Assembly (NCBI GenBank): GCA_963989385.1
Contig: OZ022503.1
Span: 87,951,138-88,015,137, forward strand
Length of the DNA: 64,000 bases
Reading direction: 5' to 3'
DNA from: Ctena decussata
Taxonomy: Eukaryota > Mollusca > Bivalvia > Lucinida > Lucinidae
Shown here: positions 46,762-57,747 of the stretch, piece by piece
How positions within the stretch are numbered: the first letter of the stretch is position 1
Layout of the letters: each line of letters begins with the position of its first letter
The notes under the pieces: generated by a model
What the model saw: only the letters and a program-made list of their open reading frames with translations
Databases searched by the model: none
What the model was told of the DNA's origin: nothing
Translations under genes and position numbers: made by a program

Positions 46762-47250
46762 ATTATGGCTTTTATCAGAATCACAAATTCAAAACTTTGT
46801 AATTTGGCCTTTAAGGTGAATGGATATGATGCCATGTTTTTCTGCCATTTTTACGATGGGAAACAACTTTTGTGACTTCCTGTTTGCTTCTCTAGATGAG
46901 GCTGCCCTTCCAAATGGGTGTCTTCTCCTAAAGGAAGGATTTGCTCCTGAGGGAGCAAATTTTTCCTCTTAAGAATTGATCGCTATTGAAAAGGAAGGCA
47001 AAAATGAAAACAGCAGAGTTGCTTCCCCTGAAAGTGTATCTACTGACCTGAATAGAGTACTGTAAAACACTTATATTTGGCAGTTACCGAATTTTGGCGA
47101 TATTGGCTGTTTAGGTAAAGAGCACTAAAATATAAGACCCGACAATATTTGATTTTAAATACACTTACGTGAACACAGCCTGATCGAGGCTCAGATAAAA
47201 AGAACCTGATGTGTTTGAGATATTTTCTATACCGTTGTGTGAAACTATTC

Positions 47251-47309
47251 ATTGTGGCATCTCATAAGAATCGCCTCCATGAGGCGATTCTTATAGATGC
47301 TGCCACAAT
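47251..47309. repeat. 59 bp palindrome
   Basis: ATTGTGGCATCTCATAAGAA with TCGCCTC is mirrored by GAGGCGATTCTTATAGATGC with TGCCACAAT, leaving a two-base centre (CA/TG). Confidence 0.85.
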
Positions 47310-47758
47310 ATATATTGTTTAAAAGAAAAATAGGAAAAAAAATGTTTCAGTTTTACTTCAAATTTTCTTTACTATCTGAAGCCAAGGTATCTTGTGTGAA
47401 GGCCAAAATTAAAATGCGCCAATATGTCATTTTTATTAAACTGCAACATTTTGACACCGCAGATATAAAGTGTTTTACAGTAAACATTTGGAAAAATTAC
47501 CATGTTTACAGCATGAAAGAGTTTACAAAATTTCCACCATGTGGATATAATAAAACATGTACATTGTACATAAAATATTAAAAATCACTTCAAAGAAGTT
47601 AAAAATCAAGAGCTCAAAATATGGACAGTATCTGATGATAATTCCTCGTGATGTAAGTCACTGTTTGCAAGTGCTGTAAGGTTTCTTTACTTTTGGCGGG
47701 ATAGCCTTCTTATTCCTATATATATGGACATCTCGGCAAACTGGTTATAAAAATAATT

Positions 47759-47988
47759 GAGCCACAACACCACAAAACCAACAATATGGCATGTGTGCCA
47801 AGTGAAGACTCAGATCAGCCTTGGCATCTGCCCAGTCTGATCAGAGTCTTCCCTGTTGGAAACTTAGATCCATATCTACTCTTTAAGCACAAAGGGAAGA
47901 CTGTGACCAGGCTGGACCAATGCCCGGGCCGATCTGTGTCTTGACTGGGGATATATGCCACTTTTTGGGTTTTGTGGTGTTGCGGCTC
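47759..47988. mobile_element. 230 bp GAGCCACAACACC TIR element
   Basis: The termini are GAGCCACAACACCACAAAAC and GTTTTGTGGTGTTGCGGCTC, with AATT directly repeated outside both ends. The interior contains GGCATCTGCCCAGTCTGATC and AAGCACAAAGGGAAGACTGT, shared with the GAGCCGCGAC subfamily at 20075-20289. Confidence 0.8.
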
Positions 47989-48369
47989 AATTATGTTTCT
48001 ATATGCAGAAACTATCATTAAATATTCTCCTGACCTGAAGCTCAACACAAATGTTTATTGACTAGCTTATGATTGTCACATTATTTTCATATTAATTTAT
48101 TTATTTACTTTTCATAGATCTGTCAGTCAGACAACAGTTGTAGTCCTTTAAGTTCAAACTTCCTTCATATTGTACTGTATACCATTGTTTTATTTTTTCA
48201 ATTTTCTGGCAAACTTTTCTTATGAATGTTATTGCAAAGTTCTGTTTTTCTTCTCTAAGCTAAATTCAGTCTGGTTAATATCTAAAATAGGTATACCTTT
48301 TCTGGAACATCTCAACAAAAAAAGAGCATCAACTAACATAAAATTTCTAAATATTGGTATGCCTAAAAT

Positions 48370-48876
48370 CAGGCCTGTGGAAATAGAAAAATCTCTTACT
48401 TGTCCAGGGACAAGTAAAAAGTCAAACTCCACTTGTCCGGCAAAAAATTACTTGTCCAAAACTGCAAATATATTTGCATTATTTAAAGGATTATTCAGTC
48501 GTAAACATGTATCTCATTTAAAATATCTTCAAAGTCTTCAAACTGATTGAAGACATCTTTCCTACAGATGCTAAAAGTCTAAAAAAATATAACATCTTAT
48601 TTCTTACTCTATAAAACTTTTTCCAGGTAACTGTATAAGTTGGATTCGCAAGCAGTGTGGACCTTGATCAGACTGCTCCTGCAGGAGCAGTCTGATCTGA
48701 GTCCACACTGTTTGCTTATGTTTTTTTCAAAAACCAAAATCTAGTTGTAATAGTTGAAAAGGAAATTACATACTTTTTTCATAGTTGTCCCCGGGCAAGT
48801 ACATTAAAATTTTTCACTTGTCCTGAGTGAAATGGGACAAGTAGGACAAGTCGGGCATGGTATTTCCACAGCCCTG
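48370..48876. mobile_element. 507 bp hAT-like element with nested hairpin
   Basis: The termini are CAGGCCTGTGGAAATA and TATTTCCACAGCCCTG, with the direct repeat CTAAAAT on both sides (48363-48369, 48877-48883). CAGGG-type ends are usual for hAT transposons, whose duplications are typically 8 bp; only 7 agree here. Inside are ACTTGTCC repeats, inverted between the halves, and a hairpin at 48648-48716. There is no transposase. Confidence 0.75.
48648..48716. repeat. Hairpin-family copy (CAGTCTGATC)
   Basis: GCAAGCAGTGTGGACCTTGA with TCAGACTGCTCCTG is mirrored by CAGGAGCAGTCTGATCTGAG with TCCACACTGTTTGC. Related hairpins with GACCCTGATC / GATCAGGGTC-like arms occur at 885-960, 24483-24545, 26340-26402, 44900-44960, 48963-49030, 53215-53277, 63051-63118 and 63507-63565. 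Confidence 0.85.
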
Positions 48877-49180
48877 CTAAAATAATTACTGTAACTGTCC
48901 TAAAACTGTCTCAGTTTGATTTTACACTGCAGTCATGCATCCAAAATATGCAGATGGAATTGTAAACAGTGTAGACCTTGATAAGACAGATTCTTCAGAA
49001 GCAGTCATATCTGGGTCTGCTCTGTTTGCTCACACTTAATGTCCCAATATTTAGAATTACTATGGTATGTGAGTAGTGCCATGTGAAAGAGGCATGTGCA
49101 AACAATGAAAAGTTTCCAAAGCTCCAGATAAGAGGGAGTATTGAGGATAATTTGAAGATAATTTTTCTTATTTCTCAATG

Positions 49181-49254
49181 AAAACATATGTTGTGACCAC
49201 TCAATAGAACCGTCTTGACAAGACGGTTCCAATGATTGGTCACAAAATATGTTT
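49181..49254. repeat. 74 bp palindrome
   Basis: AAAACATATGTTGTGACCA with GAACCGTCTTG is mirrored by CAAGACGGTTC with TGGTCACAAAATATGTTTT. The centre is immediate (TTGACAA). Confidence 0.85.
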
Positions 49255-49758
49255 TATGTAGACATATGGATAATTATCCCTAAATTATATCTGTTACCCC
49301 TTCTTATCTCGAGCACTGTTCAGAAAACTCAGATCAACCTGCACATTAGATTCATCACTGTTCACCATACATGTTCCTTAGTATCAACACAAAAATTGAT
49401 GCCAACAAGTGACCTCACCAAACTGTGGGTACACAGCCTGATCTCAGAATTTAGAGTTTGCAAACGCTATAATGTATTTTTCACATGTGACAGCTCTTTA
49501 TAGTCCTATACACATGTACTTGCACATGTACAATACTGACTTATTTGAGAAAAATTGTGTGCAAAAACTTCAGTTTTCTGATATATGAATTTGATTTTAC
49601 CATTTCACTTTGCTGGCTAATGGTTACAAAAAAATTGTACATCCACAACTGAAGCTTTCTTAAGGTGCATCGGTATGCCTAAATATTTTTCAACCATTTT
49701 AACAAAGGAAAACAACTTTTATGACTTCCTGTTTACCTCCCATAATGACAGACTAAGA

Positions 49759-49885
49759 ATTTTCTCTTAGTTAGGAGCTTATTCTTTCCTTTAAGTGTAA
49801 ATCATTTTGAAAAGGCTCTGTGGCGAGCCTTTTCAAAATGATCTACTCTTAAAGGAAAGAATAAGCTCCTAACTACAAGAAAATT
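49759..49885. repeat. 127 bp palindrome inside a family R copy
   Basis: TAGTTAGGAGCTTATTCTTT, CCTTTAAG and ATCATTTTGAAAAGGCTC are mirrored by GAGCCTTTTCAAAATGAT, CTTAAAGGAAAGAATAAGCT and CCTAACTA around TGTGGC. It is an inverted duplication of family R sequence. Confidence 0.85.
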
Positions 49886-50479
49886 CTTTCCTGTAAGAGC
49901 TGACCCCATTGAAAAAGGGAGGCAACCCAGAAAATGGTAAAATTGCTTCTTATGACAGTGTCCCAATTCAACTTCAATTATTTTTCTCAAGTTCGTTCCA
50001 TTGTAAATATGTACAGCCATAACTACTCTTCCTGACCATTTACAGGCAGGAAACTAAGCAACTTATATACCACAGTTTGCTCACAATAACACTGCTTTTA
50101 GCATGGTTAAAAATGTATTTGAGGCATATGGAAATACTGTCAGGAGAAACAACTGTGTCATATTCATTTTTACCTCTTCTTTCAATGGTGAGGTGGGGGA
50201 TCTATTCTTAAAGGAAAGAATTTGCTCCCCTATTGGCAAATTCTTTCTTCTAAGAGTACACCATCTTTTGGAAGTGCTTCTACCATCAGGAAGCAAACAG
50301 GGGGTCAAAAAAGTTGTTTCCCTTTGTAAATATGGTAAAAAAAGCATGGAGATGTACCCATGCACCTTAAAAAAGCCAACACATAGAACAGCTCTGGCAG
50401 TTTTCAGACAAGTATCACTTCAAACAGTATGTGATGCACCAAACTGCTTTTCTGTCAAACCCTGTTAACAGACAATATG

Positions 50480-52895
50480 TCATCGCTGCGTTTCAAGGGT
50501 TTTAGGCCTGTAGACTGCTGCTGTGGATTTTGGCAGAGGTTTTTCACCAAGAATGATGTCTGCAGCTTTTTCTGCAACCATTATGGTAGGACCATTCAGG
50601 TTACCACTTACAACACTAGGCATGATAGAGGCATCTACAACCCTCAAACCATCCAATCCTATTACTTTTGTCTGGGGGTCAACTACTGCCATTGGATCAC
50701 TGGACTGTCCCATTTTACATGTACAGGAGGGGTGATAGGCACTATCAGCCATGTTGCGGATGAACTCATTTAGCTGGGAGTCACTTTGCACATCACATCC
50801 AGGCTGAAGCTCTCCTCCCCGGAATGGATCAAATGCTTTTTGAGCGAAGATCTCACGGGCAAGTTTAATTGCATCCCGCATCTCCCTCAAGTCTCCCTCT
50901 GTTGACATGTAGTTTGCAACAATCTTTGGATGTTCTTTTGGATCTTTGGATTTCAGTTTCAAATAACCTTTGCTTGTGGGTCTCATAGGTCCTATATGCA
51001 TTTGATATGCATGACATTCACCCATCTCACGTCCATGGTCCCGCACAACAGAGGGTAGAAAGTGTATCTGAAGGTCAGGATGCTCTACACCAGCTCTACT
51101 GCGTATAAATCCGCCTGTCTCCAGGTGAGCAGTGGCACCATCCCCTTTCTTTGTCAGGAACCACTGAAGTCCTATTCTTATCATATTGTGTGGGAACTTC
51201 CACTGTGCACTGTACAGTGTGATAGGCTGAGTACATTTTTGCTGAACATACAGTTCTAAATGATCCTGCAGGTTTTCACCAACACCTGGCAAGTTCTGAA
51301 TCACTGGAATGTCTAACTTCTTCAAATCATCTGCATTTCCTACACCAGATAACATTAATAACTGTGGAGAATTTATAGAGCCTCCACTCAGAATAACCTC
51401 TTTGTTCACATACACCCTCTCTGTTTCTCCATTTTTCTTGTACTCCACCCCTATGGCACGATTCTTATCAAACAGAATTTTTGTTATCAGTACTTTAACT
51501 TTTGTTTCCAAATTTGGTCTCCCTAAAGCTGGGTGCAAATAAGCAGAAGCAGCATTCCACCTCTCACCTTTATGAATAGTCATATCCATAGGCCCCACCC
51601 CCTCCTGCTGGTAGCCATTCATATCTGCTGTGTAGGGGTAGCCTGCTTGTTGTCCTGCATCAAGGAATGCCTGATGAAGAGGATTATTTGTTATGCCTCT
51701 GGATACATGAAGAGGCCCATCACCACCTCTATAGTCATCCCCTCCAAGTTCATGGGTCTGAGACTTTCTGAAATATGGCAAGCAATCGGCATATGACCAG
51801 TTAGTGGCTCCTTCTTTTTCCCAGCGATCATAATCAAAAGCATGTCCTCGAATGTAAACCATTGCATTCAATGATGATGACCCACCCCAGACCCGTCCTC
51901 TTGGCCAGTACATAACTCTATTATTCATGCCCTTCTCTGGTTCCGTGTGGTAGTACCAATTATATTTGTCATCACAAAGATTATACATTAGGGCAGCAGG
52001 CATTTTTATCTTCCACGAATTATCTTTGGGTCCCGCCTCTAAGACCAACACTTTATTATCACTCTTAGCTGAAAGACGATTGGCTAATACACAGCCTGCT
52101 GACCCAGCACCAACTACAACATAGTCATATGACTTTGACTGGTTCCCTGGTTGTGCTTTTTGATTCACTGAAGTACTAAAGGATCTTTTTGGTACAGAAA
52201 AACAGTTGGATATTAAAGTAGAAAATGACCTAGCAGACACCTTTTGTGGAGTTGTAGGTTTAACTGAGTCAAACAAATGATTAGTTATATCCCCCACTTT
52301 TTCCACAACAAAATCTGCATGTTTTGTCAATAATTCTTCATCCCCTACACCAGTCAGTACCCCAATCTTTCTTTTCACTTTTGCATCTGCGGCCATTTTC
52401 ATATCATCCAAAGAATCTCCAATAACGAAGGTCTTGTCTGGAGACACTCCAAACTCTTTACATATAAGCATGGCATTATGGGCCGACGGTTTAGGCTCAG
52501 AATGGGGGTCATCCCCGCACACCATCATATCAATATATTTCAACAGACCTAGTGTATCTAAATCTGACAGAACTGATTCACGCATGTCACCTGTACATAT
52601 GGCAATTTTTAACCCATGCTGTTTCAATGTCTTGAATAAGAGCTTTGAGTTTTTGTCCACAGTTTTTGTGTTCGTGGTCAGCAAATGTGCACACTCTTTC
52701 CATGTTTGATTAACAATTAATACAGATTCTTCGTATGTCAGTCTTTCATTAAGAAGAATCTCGACTAGTGCTGACTTGACTTGAGATGCTGTCCCTTCAG
52801 ACAGAATGCCTTGTTTCAATTTTCTGGTGTCCTGACTCACTCCAAGCTTCTTGTAAATTGTTTTTGTCAGTGGAATGGCAGTGATCTGTGTCATT
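50480..52895 (-). CDS. CHDH: Gene 2 last exon: HAD phosphatase body fused to choline dehydrogenase
   Basis: The exon is exactly as long as gene 1 exon 3 (2416 bases), has the same acceptor (CCTTCTTTCAG) and starts in phase 2 at A-ATG-ACA. I count about 24 substitutions in 804 residues, so the proteins are about 97% identical. HAD motifs II (CTGD), III (KP) and IV (GDSLDD) and the FAD-binding GAGSAG, both GMC signatures, the active-site YHPSCTCKMG and SGNLNGP are all retained. Unlike gene 1 it keeps Lys in CTCKMG. Differences include ALMYNLCDD for ALKYNLRND and HELGGDDYRG for HELGADEYKG, and there is no frameshift. Phase 2 accepts the exon at 61601-62446 (AG+A gives Arg). The open frame beyond 52895 to 52930 is intron. 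Confidence 0.93.
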
Positions 52896-53108
52896 CTGAA
52901 AGAAGGCAAAAGCACACTTGGTAAAACCACAGTTCCATTCTCACCTGGAAATTAAAACCAAGGTCCGAGGTTATAAAACTTGAGTATAATCCCAAACTCA
53001 AAATAAAGCACACTGATTGGCTGCTTCCGAGCATGTGCAAGTTTAATAACCTCCGGGCCTGGCTTCTGCAAAAGCTTAGCCAAAGCATTTCAATGCTGTT
53101 TGACTCAT

Positions 53109-53327
53109 AGGGTAAAGTCAGGTAAATTCGGACAGCGGATAAATTTGGACAGTGACATTGTTTCCTTTGTATGTCAGTTGTTTCGAATTAAAACAAAATG
53201 AACAGAGCAAGTTTACAGTGAAAATCCTGATGAGATGGCTCATTATGAGCAGTCTCATCTGGATTTTCACTGTTTGCAATGGTATGTCTGAATTTACCCT
53301 CTGTCCGAAATTACCCAACTCGTCCCT
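53109..53327. mobile_element. TIR element with TTCGGACAG ends and central hairpin
   Basis: GGGTAAAGTCAGGTAAATTC with GGACAG at the left corresponds to CTGTCCGAAATTACCCAACT at the right, imperfect but clearly inverted. A second inner pair, TTTGGACAGTGACATTG / TATGTCTGAATTTACCC, is weaker. The core hairpin is at 53215-53277 (AGTGAAAATCCTGATGAGAT / ATCTGGATTTTCACT). Confidence 0.6.
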
Positions 53328-53382
53328 ATGCATAAACCATGTTAATACAAAATTTCAGCTTTGTTCAAGATATAGAGGTGGA

Positions 53383-53455
53383 GTTACCACAAGCCCCTGA
53401 AAGTGGCCAAATCGAAATTTTGACTTGGCCACTTTCAGGAGTTTTGTGGTAACTT
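53383..53455. repeat. Hairpin, family C
   Basis: GTTACCACAA with CTGAAAGTGGCCAA is mirrored by TTGGCCACTTTCAG with TTTTGTGGTAAC. It matches 513-595 and 44480-44560. Confidence 0.75.
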
Positions 53456-54060
53456 CATCAGTTCTTTTATTTCAAAGCAAAAACTTTATGTGAACACAAA
53501 TGAGCTGAAACACGACAAAACCAACAAAGTGGAATGTGTGTTCAGCACACTCAGATCAGCCTGGTCCCCCCCCCCTTCAACATGCAGTGATATCAGAGTT
53601 CTCCATGGTATAAATCAACCCTGACAATCTACATCATCAACAAGTGACGTCTTCTCAAAATTACACTATTTTATATGGTCCAACTTTCAAAATTTTTCTC
53701 TAAATCTTGTACATGTGTTTCAAAGTCTCCAAAAAGCCACTTAATGCACCAAATACAGTATTAACCTGGGGTGTTGCATTTTAAGACAGTGAGGCATTAT
53801 GAGAGAGCATTAGAGAAGTAATTCAGCCAATGCCAAAATACCGCTAATAAACAGTATTAAGGTGAATGGGTTAACTTTCAGAGCAAATTCTTTCCTTTTA
53901 GAGTAGATCCCATTTCAAGGAGCTACCTCATCCAGAGGAGCAAACAGGAATTCATGCAAATTAATATGACATGATTTTCGGAATAGAGGACACTATAATT
54001 AGAACCCGTCTAAAATGGAGGACATGTTTTTGTCACCGAAAAGTTTTTGGAAGAAAAACA

Positions 54061-54861
54061 ATGGGCAGCTCGGATAAATCGTCACCTACTGTTATTCCCC
54101 AAACTCTTCTGGATTGTATCAACCTTATAGAAAAAGAGGAATCCGCGTTTTCGTGGAAATTAGCCAGGAATTCGAAGGGATTCTCACTGGTGGTCAGGAG
54201 TTTTACCGCCAAAAAATAAAAAAATGTCACGCCATTGAAGGACGGTCAATCTGCTTTTGGAGTGAGTCATCCGGACGTTGCCGATGCCTCGAAAATAAGG
54301 CCAAAGCGGAAAAAGAAATCCCCATCAGCTGTTGCTAGGGACCGTGCCAGAAGTCAGAAGTTTTGGAAACAGAAGAAGTCTGCCAACATCTGTCAACTGA
54401 CCGCCCAGCAGCCACGAACAAAGTCAAAGGATACCGTTCTTGAAGAGGAAACCTCAATTCGTACAGAACAGGACTATTCAGTTTTTTGTGAAGTAACTTC
54501 TTGTAATTTGAGTGATTTGGAACCCAGTCAGAAGGATCATATTGAACTGGTTATTCACAGTCAAAGTGTACCTAATGAACTGGAGTCACTATCAGTGGCA
54601 CCCCATACCTCTGAAGTTGATGTAGCAACTGAACAGTCAATTCTTGTGGATTTACTAGAAGTACTGGACAGTGATGACGACGTCCCTGTAAGGAAGTGTG
54701 ACGTTTGTGCCAATTGTAAGCAAAGGCTTGCACTGGATGCTGAACTTGTTCACTGTGCCCATTGTTCCACAGTGTACTGTAGTGAAAAGTGTCAGGAGAA
54801 AGACTCTGGGTTCCACCGTTTTGTCTGTTCAGTGGTTGCCCCAGTTTCTAGGAGGAAGTGA
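54061..54861 (+). pseudogene. Intronless MYND zinc-finger ORF interrupted by an in-frame stop
   Basis: The first ATG at 54061 opens a 52-codon stretch (ending FSLVVRSFTAKK) that stops at TAA 54217-54219 inside an A-rich run. The same frame then continues to a TGA at 54859-54861 with no ATG of its own. The C-terminal 45 residues form a MYND-type zinc finger: C-x2-C-x12-C-x2-C-x4-C-x3-C-x7-H-x3-C, with all eight ligands present. The middle is basic (RPKRKKKSPSAVARDRARSQ), then acidic and Ser/Thr-rich. MYND fingers bind proline-rich partner peptides. The SPS-x-RDR-type basic stretch also resembles gag-like proteins of animal retroelements (inference from memory). It is either a decayed gene or has an error in the A tract. 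It lies antisense within gene 2's intron. Confidence 0.7.
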
Positions 54862-55401
54862 CTTTTGTATATAGGCTGTATTTTATGTCTGTATGTAGTG
54901 TGTTGACAGTTTTACTTCAGTGACGAAGCTGCATGTAGTGTGTTTGACAGTTTTACTTTTAGTGACATAAATTTTAATTCTATTCTTATATAAACACTTC
55001 TTATATAAACACTTTACTGCGTAGTGTGAACGCAGGTGCTCCTATCACAGGAGGGAAATATGGACAAAAGAAAGAAGAAAGAAAGAAGAGGCAGAGGGCA
55101 TTTATTAGTGCAGGGGCATTTATTAGGTTAATACGGTACATTGATAAAAGGATAATTCTACTACATTGTAACCACCTTCTGACAGCTTGCTGATTTTGCA
55201 AGCACTTCGACCAAACTGAGTTCACCTTTAATACGTTGTAAAGCATTTAGTTAAAATGTTTGCAAATTCTGCAATATTTCAGGAGGTCAGATTCACAGGG
55301 CTTTTTCTAAATACATTTGGTGCATGCAAAATTTTCTCGAAAAGTTACAAAAATAAAGAAATTTGTTGGTATAAGACTGATCGAATAGTTGTTCTTTGCT
55401 T
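54862..55401. other. 3' flank of the MYND ORF
   Basis: TGTAGTGTGTTGACAGTTTTACTT is imperfectly repeated (about 54894-54958). CTTATATAAACAC repeats twice at 54986-55014. GAAAGAAAGAAGAAAG-like purine sequence is at 55065-55090. No canonical AATAAA lies close to the stop. Confidence 0.4.
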
Positions 55402-55622
55402 TTTCCCATTCCATTCGGGATACCCCTTTAGGGGTATCTGGGCAAACAGGTTGGATCCAGATCAGGCCCCATTGACGTGGGGCCTGATCTGAGATCCAAA
55501 CTGTTTGCTGCCTAGACATCATTTCTACAAGAGTTAGACCAATATTGTCAAAATATTCTGATTTCTGATGCAGAGGACAATTTCAGCAGACGACAAAAAA
55601 TACCCATAATGCAGTGGGTTAT
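55402..55622. mobile_element. TTAA-type hairpin element, inverted relative to 42400-42626
   Basis: The left end is CCCATTCCATTCGGGATACC and the right end is AATACCCATAATGCAGTGGG with TTA. The core TTGGATCCAGATCAGGCCCC / GGGGCCTGATCTGAGATCCAA is strongly inverted. CAGCAGACGACAAAAAATAC matches the other end of the 42400 copy. The flanking TTAA is degenerate. Confidence 0.7.
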
Positions 55623-55810
55623 AGTATGGTGTGCCGAATGATGTGGGTTGTTGCCCTTGTGAACTGGTTCTTCACTGTTTGCTCAATTATTTCTGTGCCA
55701 ATATATAGCATAACTAAGTTTACACCATATCAGGAGAAAGTTTTCATGAAATCAGCAAAGACTAAGATAAAACTTTTGCCAGGCTCATTTCATAAATTTC
55801 ATGTGAAATG

Positions 55811-55879
55811 ACCATTTGTATGTGTAAGACCCTCTCTATACCAGTGGTATAGAAAGGGTCTTACATAAATGGTCATGGG
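55811..55879. repeat. Foldback at the LINE 5' edge
   Basis: ATGACCATTTGTATGTGTAA with GACCCTCTCTATACC is mirrored by GGTATAGAAAGGGTC with TTACATAAATGGTCAT. The right arm runs into the LINE endonuclease reading frame (Asn-Gly-His-Gly-Val at 55868-55882), so the left arm is an inverted copy of the LINE's truncated 5' end. Confidence 0.7.
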
Positions 55880-56008
55880 GTATCGGTGTTCATCAGAGAC
55901 GAACTGCTGAAAACCAACGGTGTAAAACGAATATTTGAACATTTTACTGAATGTGTAATACTTCATTTTAACGCTGATATATTTAAGCGTGAATCGGACA
56001 TCATAATG

Positions 56009-57747
56009 GTTTTACATATGTTGCCCCAGAAAACTCTCCAATTTATGCAGAGGAGGACAATGGTATCTTGTTATTAAGTAATAAGCTGTCTGAAGTTGTC
56101 GCTGACTACACGAGTGCGCAAATATTTCTTGCGGGAGACCTAAACTCCCGCATTAGTAATTTTCAGGATTTTATACCGTTTGATGACCTGCAGTTTGTCT
56201 TTGGTGAAACCGACTACCCGTCAGATAATTTTGATATACTAAGGAAGTCGAAGGATGAAATATACAATCGATTTGGCACATCTTTTATAGAGCTATGCTG
56301 TACTTATGGTATACATACATTGAACGGGCGTTCGTTCAATGATATGAATGGGGAGATTACTTGTACAGCAAATCAAGGTAGTAGTATTGTGGACTATATG
56401 GTGGCTTCGACATCACTATTTGAATCAATTTTACACTTTCAAGTGTGGAATGATGATTTTTCTGACCACTTTCCATTATCTTGCAAGCTTAGACTTAGTC
56501 ATGAAAGTCAGCAATTAGGTCATGATGATGAAATGAATAATTTAAATAATTGGGAGAAGTTTAAATGGAAAGAAGAATTCAAAAATGATTTTTTGAATAA
56601 ATTTAACAGCTTGTTCACAAAATTAAAGTCGAAAATGTCTCAGTCGAACGAGTCTGTAGTACAGTACCTTTCCGAATTTACAAGTCTCTATCAAAAAGCG
56701 GGAGAAAGTATGAAGGTTAAAAAGTTTAACAAACAATCGGATAAACAGGCACAACCTAATTGGTGGGACAATGACTGCCATGCATTAAAGTTAAATAAAT
56801 TCAATTTGTTACGAAAATACCGATTTACAAATAATGATAGAGATTTAACGAAATACAAGAGCGCTAAAAATCACTTTAAAAATGCTTGTAGGTCTAAACG
56901 ATTTAAATTTGAAAAAGAAAAAAGAAAGGAGTTATTAGAAGCTAGTAAAAATCCGAAGCATTACTGGAAAACCGTGAAGCAAAACTTCAATAAAAAGGCG
57001 GATCTAACTAACCAAATTCATCCAAACGACTGGTTGAGCTACTTTAAGACTTTGTTTACTCTAAAAAATGAAAACCCTTCAGAAAATATTTTAAATGATA
57101 TTGTACAAGATCACGACACCACGGATTTGGAAAACCCAATCACTGATGAGGAAATCATTTTGAGCTTAAAAAATATGCATTCGAATCGCTCACCTGGGCC
57201 TGATGGGATTTGTGTAGAAATGTTAAAGGCAACTTTGAATGAAATTTTGCCTTTTCTTAATTTGTTATTTAATGATATATTAGATAGCGGTATATATCCA
57301 TCGGACTGGTGTAAAAGCATAATCTGTCCTATATACAAAAATGGGTGTAAAACGTCGCCTGAAAACTATAGGGGTGTATCATTGATAAACAGTGTATGTA
57401 AGATTTTTAATGGTATTTTAATGTCAAGATTGCAAAATTGGTGCGAACTTAATAACTTTTTAGATGAAGCACAGGCTGGGTTTCGCAAGAAATACTCCAC
57501 GATAGACAACATATTTTCATTGCACGCAATTATTCAAAAATATTTAAGCAGAGAAAGAGGTAGGTTTTATTGCATATTTGTTGATTTCCGTCGGGCTTTC
57601 GACAGCATAAACCATGATAAACTTTGGGACTCATTAAAACGTAAGAGTATTCATACAAATGGTAAGTTTTTGAAGATTTTTCAGTCCATGTATTCCCAAT
57701 TACAGTCCTGTATCAAAGTTAACGGCGGCCTTAGCGACTTTTTTTTA
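56009..57747 (+). pseudogene. LINE endonuclease C-terminus and RT N-terminal half
   Basis: The reading frame entering from 55868 breaks at about 56009-56010, where one base is missing. It resumes as a frame with FTYVAPENSP-like sequence, IFLAGDLNSR, SSIVDYMVAS and FSDHFPLSCK, the endonuclease motifs that carry catalytic Asp/Asn/His. An Asn/Lys-rich linker follows. RT then starts with RSPGPDGICVEML, ENYRGVSLINSVCKI, AQAGFRKKYST and FVDFRRAFDSINHDKLW (first catalytic Asp). It breaks at the eight-T run 57739-57746. An open stretch from 56068 to 57813 is visible, but its last 20 codons are out of frame. Confidence 0.85.

Noticed and set aside
52896..52930. Extended N-terminus of the gene 2 last exon
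   Set aside because: Same reason: intronic sequence before the CTTTCAG acceptor, not shared with gene 1.
54217..54219. Selenocysteine or programmed recoding at the MYND ORF stop
   Set aside because: The codon is TAA, not TGA, and no SECIS-like hairpin was noticed. Pseudogenisation or sequence error is simpler.
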